Assembly: GCA_005281725.1 (NCBI GenBank)
Contig: SSBO01000014.1
Location: 1,175,550-1,239,549, forward strand
Source: Wuchereria bancrofti
Taxonomy: Eukaryota > Nematoda > Chromadorea > Rhabditida > Onchocercidae
DNA length: 64,000 nt
Direction: 5' to 3'
Positions within the stretch are counted from its first letter, which is position 1. Each line of letters starts with the position of its first letter. The notes below the pieces were generated by a model that made no database searches, was not told where the DNA came from, and worked only from the letters and a program-made list of their open reading frames with translations. Shown in pieces: positions 1 to 14,100 of the stretch. Position numbers and translations under genes: made by a program.

Positions 1-228
1 ATGTAATAATTGATAAATTAATAAATGAAAGTGATATAATAATTGGTAAATTAAATAAAAGTGATATGATAATTGATAAATTAATAAATAAAAGTGATAT
101 AATAATTGATAAATTGATAAACAAAAATGACAGAATAACTGATAAATTAGTAAATAAAAGTGATATAATAATTGATAAATTAATAAATAAAAATGATACA
201 ATGATTGATAAATTAATGAATGAAAATT
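1..228. repeat. 33-bp tandem array at the left edge
   Basis: About seven units of 30-33 bp, core gtgatataataattgataa, starting near 31, 61, 94, 127, 160 and 193, with a cut unit at the left edge. Units diverge at a few bases each. Lies in the last intron visible. No coding frame survives (repeated TAA). Confidence 0.9.
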
Positions 229-689
229 AAGAAAATGATACAATATGGTGAAAAAAATAATAATAATAAGATGAAAGAGAAAAAAAAAATAAGAAAAAAG
301 GAATTTGAAATGAGAAAGTTAAAGGAATGAAAATTTTATATGAAATAGAAGAAATGTGTCAGCTGCTTTTCAGCTTTCAAATTTACAATGAAATGAGGAA
401 AATGAATGCCTCAACGTATCATTCATCTGTTCCATTCACATTTCATCTCATCCACCGATTTCAATTCAACTAAATTATTCATTTTACTATTACTATTGCT
501 ATCAGTGAATCAATAATCCATCGCGAATAGTTAGTGTTAAGTGAAAAATTAATGATAAGAAAAGATAATCAAATATATGAAGAGAGAGAGGGAGAGAGAG
601 AAAGAATGAAGAATAAGGATGAGAAATTAGATTAGAGAAGAAATAAAATAACAAGAAAAAAGATAGATTGATATAAGAAATGAGGATTA

Positions 690-723
<34 letters not shown>

Positions 724-3700
724 AAGAGGTGTGAGAGATAAGAAGATAGGGAGAGGAAGAAAGGATTTATAAATGATAATGAATGATTGATTGTTGATGA
801 TAATAATTGGTAATAATAATGATAATAATAATAATAGTAAATGCTAATCAGATTAGGAAAAAAATATATGGGAAAATAGCTTTAAGGTGAAAAAAAAGTG
901 AAGAAAATTGCAGGGAGAGAGAGAGGGAGAGAAAGGAAGAGAGAAAAAGAAAAAGGCGAAAAAATGATAATAATTCATATTATTGATGATGATGATGATA
1001 ATAGTGATAATAACAGTAATACTGATGATGATAAAATGATAAGGAAATAAAAAGAGGACAAGAATAAAAATTGTATGAAGAAGATTGAAAAATGGAAAAT
1101 CTTAAAAAGATCTATTAATAAAGATGAAGATATTTTAATATGATGATAATGATAATGATGATGATAACAGTGGTAATGATAAATATGATTTGTAATATTT
1201 GATACACAATTCTTCCTTCAAGTTTAAGCTCTTAATTAGCAACAACAACTTTCTTTCTTCATTCACGTAAAATCTACTATCACCATTATCATTATCACAA
1301 CAATCAGTTAGTCCTAATCATTTCTATTCAAAATTAAATGTTAAAATATCTAATGCAAAACTTCCGTTATATTGAAAGTAAAAAAAAAAAACGTGATCAT
1401 ACGTGATACAGTGTGTAGTCAAAGTTGTAGTACGTATTCAAAAAACGGTTATACGTGGAAGAAAAAAAAACAAAAACCATCTTTACAGCATAAAAAATTA
1501 TTAATAAATACAATAATGCATTTATTACATAACTTTAAAATTTAATACTTATTATAAATGTTAATATAATACTTTCAAAAAAAAAAAGAAAAGTAAATAA
1601 AAATATAGAAAAAATTTTTTGGAAAGAAATTTGATTGAATTGTATGTAAAATATATAAATGATATGATTAAGATAAATATAATGATATGAAATTATATAT
1701 AATAAAGAAATTACAAGTGATAATATAATTAAGTTAAAAAGCTATTAAAAATTTTTTTTTGCAAATTTATGCTAAAAAATAATGAATGAATTGTTTATTA
1801 TTTTAAAAAGTTATTTAAAAGTTAAACAATTCTAACTTAGTAGTATATTAAATAGTAACAAATAAAAGTTCAATAAACCTAACTTAGTAGCATATTTTCA
1901 GCTATAAAACAGGAAGCCGAAAAGTGAAATTTATGCATCAATGAATTAATTCAATAATATGAAACACCTGAACTATTTGTAAACATTTGAATTTTAAACA
2001 AATATTATTAGGTGACAAAAGCTACCAGAAGTAGTAGTAGTATTTGCATTTTAGATTTCACTTCACTTTCTTTCTCCCTCTTCCTCTCTCTCATTCTCTT
2101 TAATTTATAAAAAATTAAAAATTTAAATTTCTACAGATTGTTTTTTTCAGAGAAAAAAGAGAGAGGAAAAAAAATGTAAAATGAAACAAATTTATGGATA
2201 TAATATAAATGAAAAGTATAAAATCTTTCAATTTTCCAATTTAGAAAAAACAAAAAGGAAGAAAAGTTTTGAGAAGAAAAAAAGATGAAAAGACGAAAAA
2301 AATTAAAAAGGAAAATAAACGAAAACAAGTATTTTGAAATTCTTGAATTTCAAAATGATGCATAAAGTAGTCAAACCTATCATATCAATTTCACAAAAAG
2401 GAAAAAATCAGAAAAGTGAAGGAAAAAAAACAATGAAGAAATCAAAGATCAAAATGGGGGATATAGGAAATTAAAAAAAAAATTTTTTTGAAAACAAATA
2501 GAAGAAAGGCAAAAGAAGAGTAAAAATTAATTAATAATGAAGTGATTGATAAATGATTAGTTAATAAGTAAACAAACAAATAAATAAATCAAGTGCTAAT
2601 CCATATTAAAGCAAGCATTTAATAAGAGAAATTAAATATATCATTAAAAAGTTAATATAATTATAATAGCAAGTTAAAATTTCTGGTTAGTATTAAACGA
2701 ATTGAATGAATCATATTATCGTTTTTTTATTTCTTAATGACTTAAAAATTTTTTGATGATATATAAGTTTTTATTTAGAAAACTAGGAAAAAATATTCCA
2801 ATTCTGATAAAATTTTAAGATTAAATTAACTAGTTAATTAATTAATTTATAATTTTTGCCTCTAAATCATCCCTCATTAACAATAGTTAAATATGTGAAA
2901 TTCAAACAGTAATGATAAAAATGATATTTGACGAAAAACAATAATTTTGCTATCTAAATTCTTAATGTTATTAATTAATTGATGAATTAATTTAGTTCCA
3001 TAAGTTATCTTTAATTATTAAATAATTATATTTAAACGAATTAAAACTCAAATTCTCACGAAAAATTACTTTTTAATTCAAAAGAAAATAAAACAGCGCT
3101 ATGAAAACTAGCGCCAAATAATCATTTTTATCTTAGCATTATCAAAAATGCACTCTTTACAAAAAGGGAAAGAGAGAGAGAGGGAGAGAGAGAGAAGGGG
3201 AAGAAAGAAGAGAGAGGAGATAATGCATCATGAATCATCCATATTAAACATTTTTTTTTTTTTTAAAGATTTATTTTTATCCAATCAAATTGAACAACAA
3301 AATTTATGAATCGTACAAATTCTTAGCCAATACAAATAGGAATGTTCTAAAAATTATCAAATTCAGAAAATGGATTTCTTATAAAATAAAATAAATTAAT
3401 TGTTTAATTACAATCCTAAAATTTAATTAAAGTTTATGGTTCAAAAATAATTGTTAATACCTGCATGGTATAATATAAATTGTTATATATAAACCAAAGA
3501 TATTTGTTGTTTTTATTTTTTATTTCATTTTTTCGATATAATAAAAAGATAACATTTGCGTTATAAAAAATTTCGAAAAATAAATAAATGAATGTCTTAT
3601 ATAAGTAATAATGCATAAATCGGAAAGAATAACAAAAAGTCGGAATTGTATTACGGAACTGAAAAAAAAAATGTTAGATTGAACACTGCAAAAAAAAAAA

Positions 3701-3900
3701 ATAAAAAAAAAAGACAAAACAAAACAAAAAAAAAGCCCAGCTAGTAATAATAAAATGAAAAAAGTTAACAAAGAAAAAGTAAATTTCAAAAAAAGAAAGA
3801 AAAGAATTGCAATGTTAGAATGGTTTAGTTTAAAATTAAACAAATTAAAAAAATTTTAATTTAATAATTGATTGATAATAAAAAATATAAATGAATATAC
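229..3900. other. Intron 23 of tensin, no gene seen
   Basis: AT-rich intronic sequence running to the left edge. It holds purine (GA) microsatellites at about 579-605, 690-728, 908-955 and 3168-3215, GAT/AAT triplet runs at 780-1190 and many A/T homopolymers. The segment 358-530 is less A-rich but has stops in all minus frames. A minus-strand stretch of about 60 codons near 1140-1330 is open but lacks a phase-matched splice pair, so it is not called. Confidence 0.7.
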
Positions 3901-3962
3901 CAGTTGAAGAAATTGATGTACGATGACTTTGTGCATAATAAATAGAACGTGGTGATGGAGAC
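3901..3962 (-). CDS. tns: Tensin exon 23: last exon visible
   Basis: 62 nt, starts by completing Arg1102, ends with 1 nt. Acceptor TTCTAG, donor GTATAT. Residues 1103-1122 are SPSPRSIYYAQSHR and TSISST. The intron after it runs at least 3.9 kb to the left edge without a recognisable exon. The remaining protein, including the expected SH2 and PTB domains, is outside the window. Confidence 0.83.
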
Positions 3963-6900
3963 CTAGAAAAAGAATTTTTAAATTAAATTTTAAATAATCT
4001 ATAATATTTAAAAAAAATGGAAAAAAACCAACGATTATCATATATGATTTAATATTACTAATAAAATTCAAATGATGATCATTATGTTTGGAAAAGAAAA
4101 AAGTAAGAGTAATTAATTTTTGCATATTTAAAATTTGAAATTGAATAAAATGAAGGAAAAAATGAATTTAAGAATCAAAGTAAATTTAAATGCTCTAAGT
4201 ATCAGTGATAATGATAACCTATAAGTGATATTATTGATTGGTTGCATTGGTGGTATCACATCTTTGGCACCTTCAAATAAAAGCGGATGATATGGTTGCG
4301 GTGTTTCACGACGTACCGGAAATGTTGGTGTAGCAGCTCGATTAGATGATGGCGCTAATGACCAGTCCTTAAAATTAAACCACTATGATTATGAATTTGT
4401 TATAAATTAAAATTTTATAATTTTAATTTAATAAAAATTTAAAATTTTATAATTTCAACTTATCAAATTAATTTCTTTCTTTCATTTTTTTCTTTTTTTT
4501 TTGAAAAATATTTTTGTTTAGTAATATTTAAAGTGCACTTGCAGAATTTGCAATACATCAAGAAAAAATTAAAATTTTAACTTATTAAATTAATTTCTTT
4601 CTTTTATTTTTTTTTTTGAAAAATATCTTTGTTTAGTAATATTTAAAGTGCACTTGCAGAATTTGCAATACATCAAAAAAAAATTAAAATTTTAACTTAT
4701 TAAATTAATTTCTTTCTTTTATTTTTTTTTTTTGAAAAATATCGTTGTTTAGTAATATTTAAAGTGTGAATTCAATATGAGTGTATTTAGTGCTACACTG
4801 AAATTACTACAAAGAATGCATGCAAAAGTGCACTTGCAAAATTTGCAATACTTCAAATAAAATTGATAAATTTCGCTTCAATTATTGTTTATTTCTATCG
4901 TGATGACAATAGCTACGCTTATAATTAAAATTCTAATTAAAAATTATATAAATTATTAAATTCATTCCCTATAAATTAACTTGTCGAAGTATTTTTTAAA
5001 AAAGAAATTATTGTTGCTAAGTAATATTTAAAGTTTAGGAATTTAACTACTGTTTAGTTTTACTTAAAAAAAAGAAAAAGAATAGAAAAAACAAAATTTC
5101 CTTTAACAATTAAAATTTTTACAAATTTAAATATATCAATATGAGTGCATTTAGTGCAACATTAAAAATTGCTAATTAATAGCGCATGCAAATGCACTTG
5201 CAAATTTGCAACACTTTAATAAATAGCAAACAAAATTGATAAATTCCGCTTCAATTATTATTTATTTTTTTTAAAAAAAAAATAAAAATAAAAGAATTAA
5301 AAAGAATAAACTTCCCTTTAATACTTACAATTTTTACAAATTTAAATATTAAATATAAGTTTTTTTTTCGTCCAAAAAATTTCTTACATATTTTACATTT
5401 TTTTAAATTTTCATACACTTTCTTTCAAAAATAAAACTTACAATATCTTTTTTTTTCTTTCGTTCATACAATAATTATTAGTTAACTAATTTAAATGACA
5501 ATTTTAAATATTTTTTTTAAAAAAGAAAACTTAAATTACCTCAGTGGAATTTGATGGAGTACGATTAATTAACGGTGATGATGAACCATTTTGCTGTACA
5601 TCACGCTTTTTTAAAATTGATTTCATTGAATTTGTTGAGGAATTCAATTCTACATGTGCATTATTACTGCCAATATTATTCTCCTATAATAGAAACAAAT
5701 ATAAAATTAATCATTTTAATATCATTTAGTGATAATAATTTGATAATAATCAATAATAATTACATTTTTAGTTGACAAAATTGAAATTTTTAATTGGCAA
5801 GAAATACTATAATATATATTTCAGACAAAAACGTAAACTAATACAAATTATTCTTTTAATTAAAACTTTTTTATTTCTTTTCTTTCGCTTTTTTTTTCTT
5901 TTCTTACAGGAAAAAGGAAATTAAAAATTATTACTTTTCTTACAGGAAAAGAAATTAAAATTAATTTTGCAAAGTATTCTTATCATAGAAATATCAATAA
6001 TCAATTATATTATATCCATAAAAATGGTGCAACCTTTTCAATTTATATCGAAATTCAATTTTTAAATTCCATTTCTGTCATTTACTAAGCAAAATTTTAA
6101 AAAATTTCCATGCACAAAGCAATAATTTTTAAAATTTATGACACTTTTTTTGTCTATGACAGACAAAATATATTATTATTCATACAAATTTATACTAAAT
6201 GTTTTTGTAATTTATTAATGTAAAACAATTTAAGGTGAAGTTTTAATGCAAATACTCGAAAAAAGATTGCAAACATGTATAAATTTAATTAACAATTTGT
6301 TGGTTCTTAATAATTTTTGTTGACAAAATTAATTTTTAATTTAATTTCGCTTTCTTTAAAAAACAATTCAATTTAATTAATTTAATGATATAGAAACTAG
6401 AAAACAGCTTATTTTACATGAGAAAGAAAAAAATTGATAGTAATGCATGAAATCATTATCATTTGTCATAATTTCAATTTTAATTTTAATTACTTCTCAA
6501 AATCTGCAAAAAAACAAATCGATAAATCTAGCATATTTATCAACAAAATTTTCATTGTTTTAATATTTTGCGTTTTTTTTTTTTTTTTCAAGATATGAAA
6601 AAAAATTTTAGAGGATTGAAAGAAATTTTTTTCAAAAATAATTTGTAAAATTTAACAAATTTAATAATAAAAAATACTACACAAAACAAATAACAATAAA
6701 TGTTAATTATTATTATTTAACATAATTTAACAAAAAATACACTTTTTGTGATTTGGTTATTTAATTCAAAATTAAAATTATTTGAATGTACAAAAAAAAA
6801 AGAAAAAAAAAAACATTCCAACATAAAACGTAAGTATACGATGAATAGATTATATTACAATTGAAATATTATTGAAAATTTAAATCAGCCATTTTATTGG

Positions 6901-8161
6901 AATAGAAAGAAATGAAAAAAAAAATAGCAAAAATATTATTCATACAAAATATTTGAAAAGATATGAAAAAAGTTGATAAATTTTATTTACAATTTTTTAC
7001 ATTTCAAATTTTATTCCCGTTCATTGCCTTTTTTCTTTAGAAAAAATTCCAATTTTTCCTTGTCAAATATTCCAAAAAAAAAAAAAAAAGACAGAGAAAG
7101 AGAAAGAGAAAAAAATAATGTTCAAAATTCAATTAAATATTATTTTCTACAAATAACTACAGCATACATTAGTAATAGAACTATAGTGAAATTTGGTTTT
7201 GTAAACAAATAAAAGAATGCAAATCAGTTAAAATAAATATTTGATAGTTAGAAATTTTGTTTTAAATTAAAAATAAAATAGGTATGAAAAAAAAAAGGAA
7301 ATCTAATGGAAATTTATTTTTCAATTATTTTATTAGTGCTATTCTTCTCTTCTCATTTATTACTATGGAAGTAATCCTAAAGCAAATGCAAGAGGTAATA
7401 ATAATTAATAATAATAATAATTTATAAGTTTTTGGAAATAACGGGATGAATTTAGTGTATACGAAGTGATCTGACCGAGATATCGCGGTACCTTCACCAG
7501 GTAAATGTAATTTTCCTGTTATCAACTAGTAGAATTGCTGCTCTAACTTTGTTATTCGAGTGGAAAATGTAAGTATTAACACCAAAATATAAATCCTTGG
7601 CTAAATCAAATAGCATTTTAATCGTTAATTTAACATTTTAATAATTTTCAATCGGTAATTTAACATTTTAATAATTTTCAATCGGTAATTTAACATTTTA
7701 ATAATTTTCAATCGGTAATTTAACATTTTAATAATTTCTAATCGTTAATTTAACATTTTAATAACGGTTTAATAAATTCATATATCTAAAACAAAGAAAA
7801 AATTCGTTTTTCTGAAAAAACATGGAATTTTATTAATGATTTATAAAATTAAATTTATGAAATAATATTATAAATAATATAATTAAATTAATAAATTTTG
7901 AGAAAAATATTATTGAATAAAATATTTCTTTTTAAACATGAACCTTTTCCTAACTTTTTAAATATTTTTTTCAGATTTTTTAAAATACTGTCTTAAATCT
8001 TTTTTTTTAGATATAATAAAAAATTAATTAGGCTAATTTTTATTTTGTTTAACATAAAAAAACCTAAACTAAACTAAACAGAAAGAAAAAAGAAACAAAA
8101 CAAAACAAAACAAAAAGAAATACATATACGAAGCAAATGTAAAGAAAAATTAGAAGTGCTA

Positions 8162-8199
<38 letters not shown>

Positions 8200-11100
8200 C
8201 CCACTTGCAAAACAGATGATAATGAATTGAAAAGAATGAATCGGATCGGATTAGATCAAATCGAATTGGCGGTAATGGAAAAAAAGAAATTGATAACAAA
8301 GAGCAGTGAAGAATGAACGGAGAATGAAAAGGAAGGAATAATGTCTATTTATCAATAATGTGTAAATAAATATTTCCAATTTGAAATGAGGAAAGAGGAA
8401 AAAGGCGGAAAGAAAAAAGGAAACGACAGCAAATGTTAGTAATATATTTTGCACGGACAATAACAACGATAGCAACAATAATAAAAGCAACAACGATAGC
8501 AATAACAATGGTAAACAACAACAAATAGTAACAATAGCAGTAACAACAGTAGCAATAGCAATAAAAATAGCAGTGGCAGCAACAATAACGACAATAACAA
8601 TAACGGTAGCAAGAATAACAGCAACAACAACAACAACGGCAACAACAACAACAACAAGAACAATAACGGTAGTAATAACAACAGCAACAGCAATGAAAAT
8701 AGTAACAGTAGCAACAATAACAACAACAGTAGCAACAACAACAGTAATAACAACAACAGCGACAACAGCACTAATAACAACAACAGGAACAATGACGGTA
8801 GTAATAACAACAACAACAGTAATAACAACAAAAGCGACAACAACACTAATAACAACAACAACAGGAACAATGACGGTAGTAATAACAACAACAACAGTAA
8901 TAACAACAAAAGCGACAACAACACTAATAACAACAACAACAGGAACAATGACGGTAGTAATAACAACAACAACAGTAATAACAACAAAAGCGACAACAAC
9001 ACTAATAACAACAACAACAGGAACAATGACGGTAGTAATAACAACAACAACAACAACAGTAATAACAACAACAGCGACAACAACACTAATAACAACAACA
9101 GAAACAATGACGGTAGTAATAACAACAACAACAGTAATAACAACAACAGCGACAACAACACTAATAACAACAACGGGAACAATGACGGTAGTAATAACAA
9201 CAGCAACGAAAATAGTAACAGTAGCAACAATAACAACAACAGTAGCAACAACAACAACAACAGTAACAATAACAGTAGTAACAACAACAACAGAAATAAA
9301 AATAGCAACGGCAGCAACAATAACAACAACAGTAGCAACAACAACAACAACAGTAACAATAACAGTAGTAACAACAACAGCAGCAATAAAAATAGCAACG
9401 GCAGCAACAATAACAACAACAGTAGCAATAACAACAACAACAACAACACTAACAACAATAATAAGCAATAATATCATTTATATATTTTTTCGAAAATAGG
9501 AAAGAATAAACGAGCTGATCCATCCATCGGTTGCTAGCAAATGAACTATTTCGTTTGAAAATTTTTTAAAATTTTAGCAAAAATTTTTGCAATATGATAT
9601 AAGAAAAGTTAAAGTTAGAAAAAAAAAAGAAAAAGAAAGAAAAAATGATAAAAAGCTAAAATGAATGAATGATATCAGTTTAAGTTGATGAAAGGATGAA
9701 AAATATGTTATGTTTAGAAAATGTTTTTGCTTTTTTTTTAAACTTTTTTCTTTTTTTTTTCTATTTTTCACCTTCAAATGAATATTTTCTGAAGAAATGT
9801 AAAGTGATAGATAGAGAAATATATTTCATTTCAATTAAAATATCTTAAACGATTGCGATTTATTTCATCTCTTCTTTCGTCTTCCTTTCTTTTCAAAACC
9901 AAAAAAAAAAATTTTTTTTTGAAAAAATTGTTATAAATGAATTAAATGTAATGTTGCTGTTTTTTTTTCTTTCTCTTCTACTTCAAATTTTTTTTTTTAA
10001 AAAAAGTATCAATATTTTTAAAATGTGAAAAATTTGATTTATTGAAGTTAAAAACTTTACTTTTAAATTGTTATAAAGAATTGAAAATGAAATTTTGTTT
10101 TTGTTTTTTATCGAAATGTTCAATTAAATATATTTTAGTTAATTGAATTAACATATGCATTTAAAAAAAAAAAAAAAAAAAACTATGTTTATTACAAGGA
10201 ATATTGCATGAGATAATGACAAATACAAGTAAACAGATAGCAATAATAGTGATAATAAAGGAAAATATATTTGATAATATTGTATATCATATGATAAGGA
10301 GTGATAAGTGATAAGCGTGTTAAAAGTGATAAACAAAATAATTTTTATAAAAATTTAAGTCAAAATTTTCATTTCAAAAAGTGAAACAAAAATTTTCTTA
10401 TGAGTATTTAAAAAAAAATAAGAAAAATTTTTTTTTTGTTTTTATTTGCTAAAAGCAAAAACAAAATTCTTTAACAAAAAAAAAAAGTATGTATTATCAG
10501 ATAAAAGCTATATTAATCATTGAATATATTTTAAAAACAAAACAAAACAAGAATAATTGATAAAAATTGATAAAGAAAGTGATAACAAGAATAAAAAAGA
10601 AAAATATGGGGAAATAATCGCAAATAAAATATTATCATTTTTTTTTTTTTTGATACTGTCATTGATATAAGATTTAAAATATAAATTAAAACTTACTTTT
10701 ATAATATTTTTCAAATGGCTGAATTCATTATCATCAAAATCACCGTTATCATGTTCAATGCTATCACCACGATTAATTTGATTTCGTTCACGTTGATACT
10801 GTGACTAGAAAACAAAAAAAAAAAAAAGAAAACATTTTTGAACATTTTAAAATTATCACACTAAAATATCAATTTTCATTAAAATTTCAAATTAGCATCT
10901 CGTTTCTCAAAAAAAAAAAATTTATTTTGCCGATAAAATTGATTATTATGAAAATTTAAAATTATCATAAAAATATTAATTATCACAAAAATTTTTAAAT
11001 TTATTACTTTTAAAAGAAAAATTTATTTTAAAATTTGTATTTATTTAAAATTTATTACAGAAATATTATCATACTTTTGTGATAAATAATACTTTACAGT

Positions 11101-14100
11101 AACAAATGATAATAATGATAAAAAAAAAAAGAGTGATAAGTATTACTTACTTCTTGAAATGGTGTCCTAATACGACATCGTCTTAAATATGGACTTGATG
11201 ATGGACTTTGTGAACGAGGTCGTAATGGTGGTGTTGGTGGTTTATGTTTTACAATATCTGAAGGCCTAAAATTATTAATTTTATTTAAAAAAAAAAAAAA
11301 GAAAAAGCATTTCATAATTTAAAATTTTATATGCAAAAGAAAACTTTAGACTAAGAAAAAGACATAAGTAAAAAATGAGAGAAATAAAAAGTAAATTTTC
11401 TACATTATTTACAATTGAAATTTTAATTTGAAAAAAAAAATACATTAATAAAAAGTGAAAAAAAAAACGAAATCTAATCAAGTAAAAGTAGCATTTTAAC
11501 ATTATTTACAATTAAAATTTTAAACTGAAAAAAAAAAGACGTAAGTACAAAAATAAAAAAAAAAAATGTAAGAAAAACAAAATACGTGAATTAAAAAAAG
11601 AAAAAACGAAAACAATATTTGAGAAAAACAAGTAAAATTTTTACATTGTTTACAATCAAAAATCAAACTAAAGGTGAAAAACACGTAAGTACAAAGTTAA
11701 AAAAAAAAAACTAATAAAAGTAAAACTTTCAAATTGCTTACAAATGCTTACAATCAAACTAAAGAAAAAATAAATAAATAAAACACGTAAGTATAAAGTA
11801 AAAAAAAAACAAACTAATAAAAGTAAAACTTTTAAATTGCTTACAAATGCTTACAATTAAACTAAAAAAGAAAAATCTAATAAAAAGTAAAACTTTTTCA
11901 TAGCTTACAATTAAAAATTAAACTTAAAAAAATAAAACACATAAATACACAAAGCTAAAAAAAAACTAATAAAAATAAAATTTCTAAATTACTTACAGTC
12001 AAACTAAGAAAGAAAAATTTAATAAAAAGTAAAACTTTTTCATAACTTACAATTAAAAATTAAACTTAAAAAAATAAAATACATAAATACACAAAGCTAA
12101 AAAGAAAACTAATAAAAGTAAAATTTCTAAATTACTTACAGTCAAACTAAGAAAGAAAAATTTAACAAAAAGTAAAACTTTTTCCATAACTTACAATTAA
12201 AAATTAAACTTAGAAGAAACACATGAATACACAAAGTTAAAAAGAAAACTAATAAAAGTAAAACTTCTAAATTACTTACAGTCAAACTAAGAAAGAAAAA
12301 TTTAATAAAAAGTAAGACTTTTTCATAACTTACAATTAAAAATTAAACTTAAAAACACGTAAATACACAAAGTAAAAATAAAAAAATATACATTTCAAAA
12401 CGAAAAAAAAAGACTTACTTTGGTGGTAAAGCTGATGAATTGTTAAAATCTTTCATTTTTCGATTAGCATAATTAATCATTTCATCATTTATTCGATTAT
12501 CATCATCATTATCATGATATGGTGAACGTACATTTTGTAAACGTTCCTCTTCTATACGATATTCAATTAATGGATCAATAGATTTTCCATAACTTTCTAA
12601 GCTATACGTACGTTCGTTATTTTCACGTGTTATTTGCTTATCATCATTTACATGTTTCAATTCCTGTAAAAAAGAATTGAATTTTTCTTTTATTTATTTT
12701 TTGTATTTTATTCTATTTGTTTGTTTATTAATTTATCAATTGAATTTTTTCTTTTTCTTATACAATTTTATGTATGTAAATTTTGTCTTATTTTTATTAA
12801 ATGTTTATTTATTTTCATTTATTTTATTTATTTTTATTAAATATTTATTTTATTCATATTTATCTGCATAAAAATTATTGAAATATTTTTATTACGCATA
12901 AAAAAAGAAAGACGATTAGTTGTTTTGAAATAACTTTTTTTTTCAAAGTAAAAAAAAGACTAAATTAATTATACTGAAATGTTTTTTTTTTTACTAAAAA
13001 TAAAAGTATGTAAATTAAAAAATATTTGTACATTTTAGAAATACTTTTTTGCTAAAAAAAATATTTTCATTCAATAGTGTTTTTTTCCACTTTTTTTTCT
13101 ATTTTTTTTCTTTGATTAAACAAAAAATTTGTACTTTAAAAGAGAACGCATAATAGCAAAGAAAAAAAGAGAGAAGAAAGTCATATTTTATACTTTAATT
13201 TAAATTTATTTTCAATTTTTAAATTTTTGAAAAGTTTTGATTGATAAATTGCTGATTGATGAATTTGTGCAATAATTTTTTAATCGATATATTATTGAAT
13301 CGATAAATTTGTGGAATAAATAAAATCAATTTTCAATTATTAATGTGTTTATCGATAAATTATTGATCGATGAATTTGTGCAATAATTAGCTGATCGATA
13401 AATTATTGATCGATGAGTTTGTGCAATAATTTATTGATCGATATATTATTGAATTGATAAATTTGTGGAGTAAATAAATTCAATTTTCAATTATTAATGT
13501 GTTGATCAATAAATTATTGATCGATGAGTTTGTGCAATAATTTATTAATCGATATATTATTGAATCGATAAATTTGTGGAATAAATAAAATCAATTTTCA
13601 ATTATTAATGTGTTTATCGATAAATTATTGATCGATGAATTTGTGCAATAATTAGCTGATCGATAAATTATTGATCGATGAGTTTGTGCAATAATTTATT
13701 GATCGATATATTATTGAATTGATAAATTTGTGGAGTAAATAAATTCAATTTTCAATTATTAATGTGTTGATCAATAAATTATTGATCGATGAGTTTGTGC
13801 AATAATTTATTAATCGATATATTATTGAATCGATAAATTTGTGGAATAAATAAAATCAATTTTCAATTATTAATGTGTTTATCGATAAATTATTGATCGA
13901 TGAATTTGTGCAATAATTAGCTGATCGATAAATTATTGATCGATGAGTTTGTGCAATAATTTATTGATCGATAAATTATTGAATCGATAAATTTGTGAAA
14001 TAAATAAATTCAATTTTCAATTGTTAATGCATTGATCAATAAATTGCTGATCGATGAATTTGTGCAATAATTTATTGATCGGTAAAGTATTGATTTGACA

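Noticed and set aside
1140..1330. About 60 open codons on the minus strand as a further tensin exon
   Set aside because: No acceptor and donor pair gives the phase needed after exon 23, and its end is a TCA/TTA simple repeat.
7440..7560. snRNA or tRNA gene in the G+C-rich island
   Set aside because: Compared by eye with U1, U2, U4, U5, U6 and spliced-leader starts and with tRNA folds. No convincing match.
7621..7767. CRISPR-like regular 30-bp repeats
   Set aside because: Units are contiguous with no unique spacers, and the genome is an animal's.
8251..9499. Long open frames of 300-400 codons on both strands
   Set aside because: They are translations of AAC-type triplet repeats. Composition is almost only Thr or Val/Leu, with no start context or splice support. 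Kept as a repeat and flagged as a finding.
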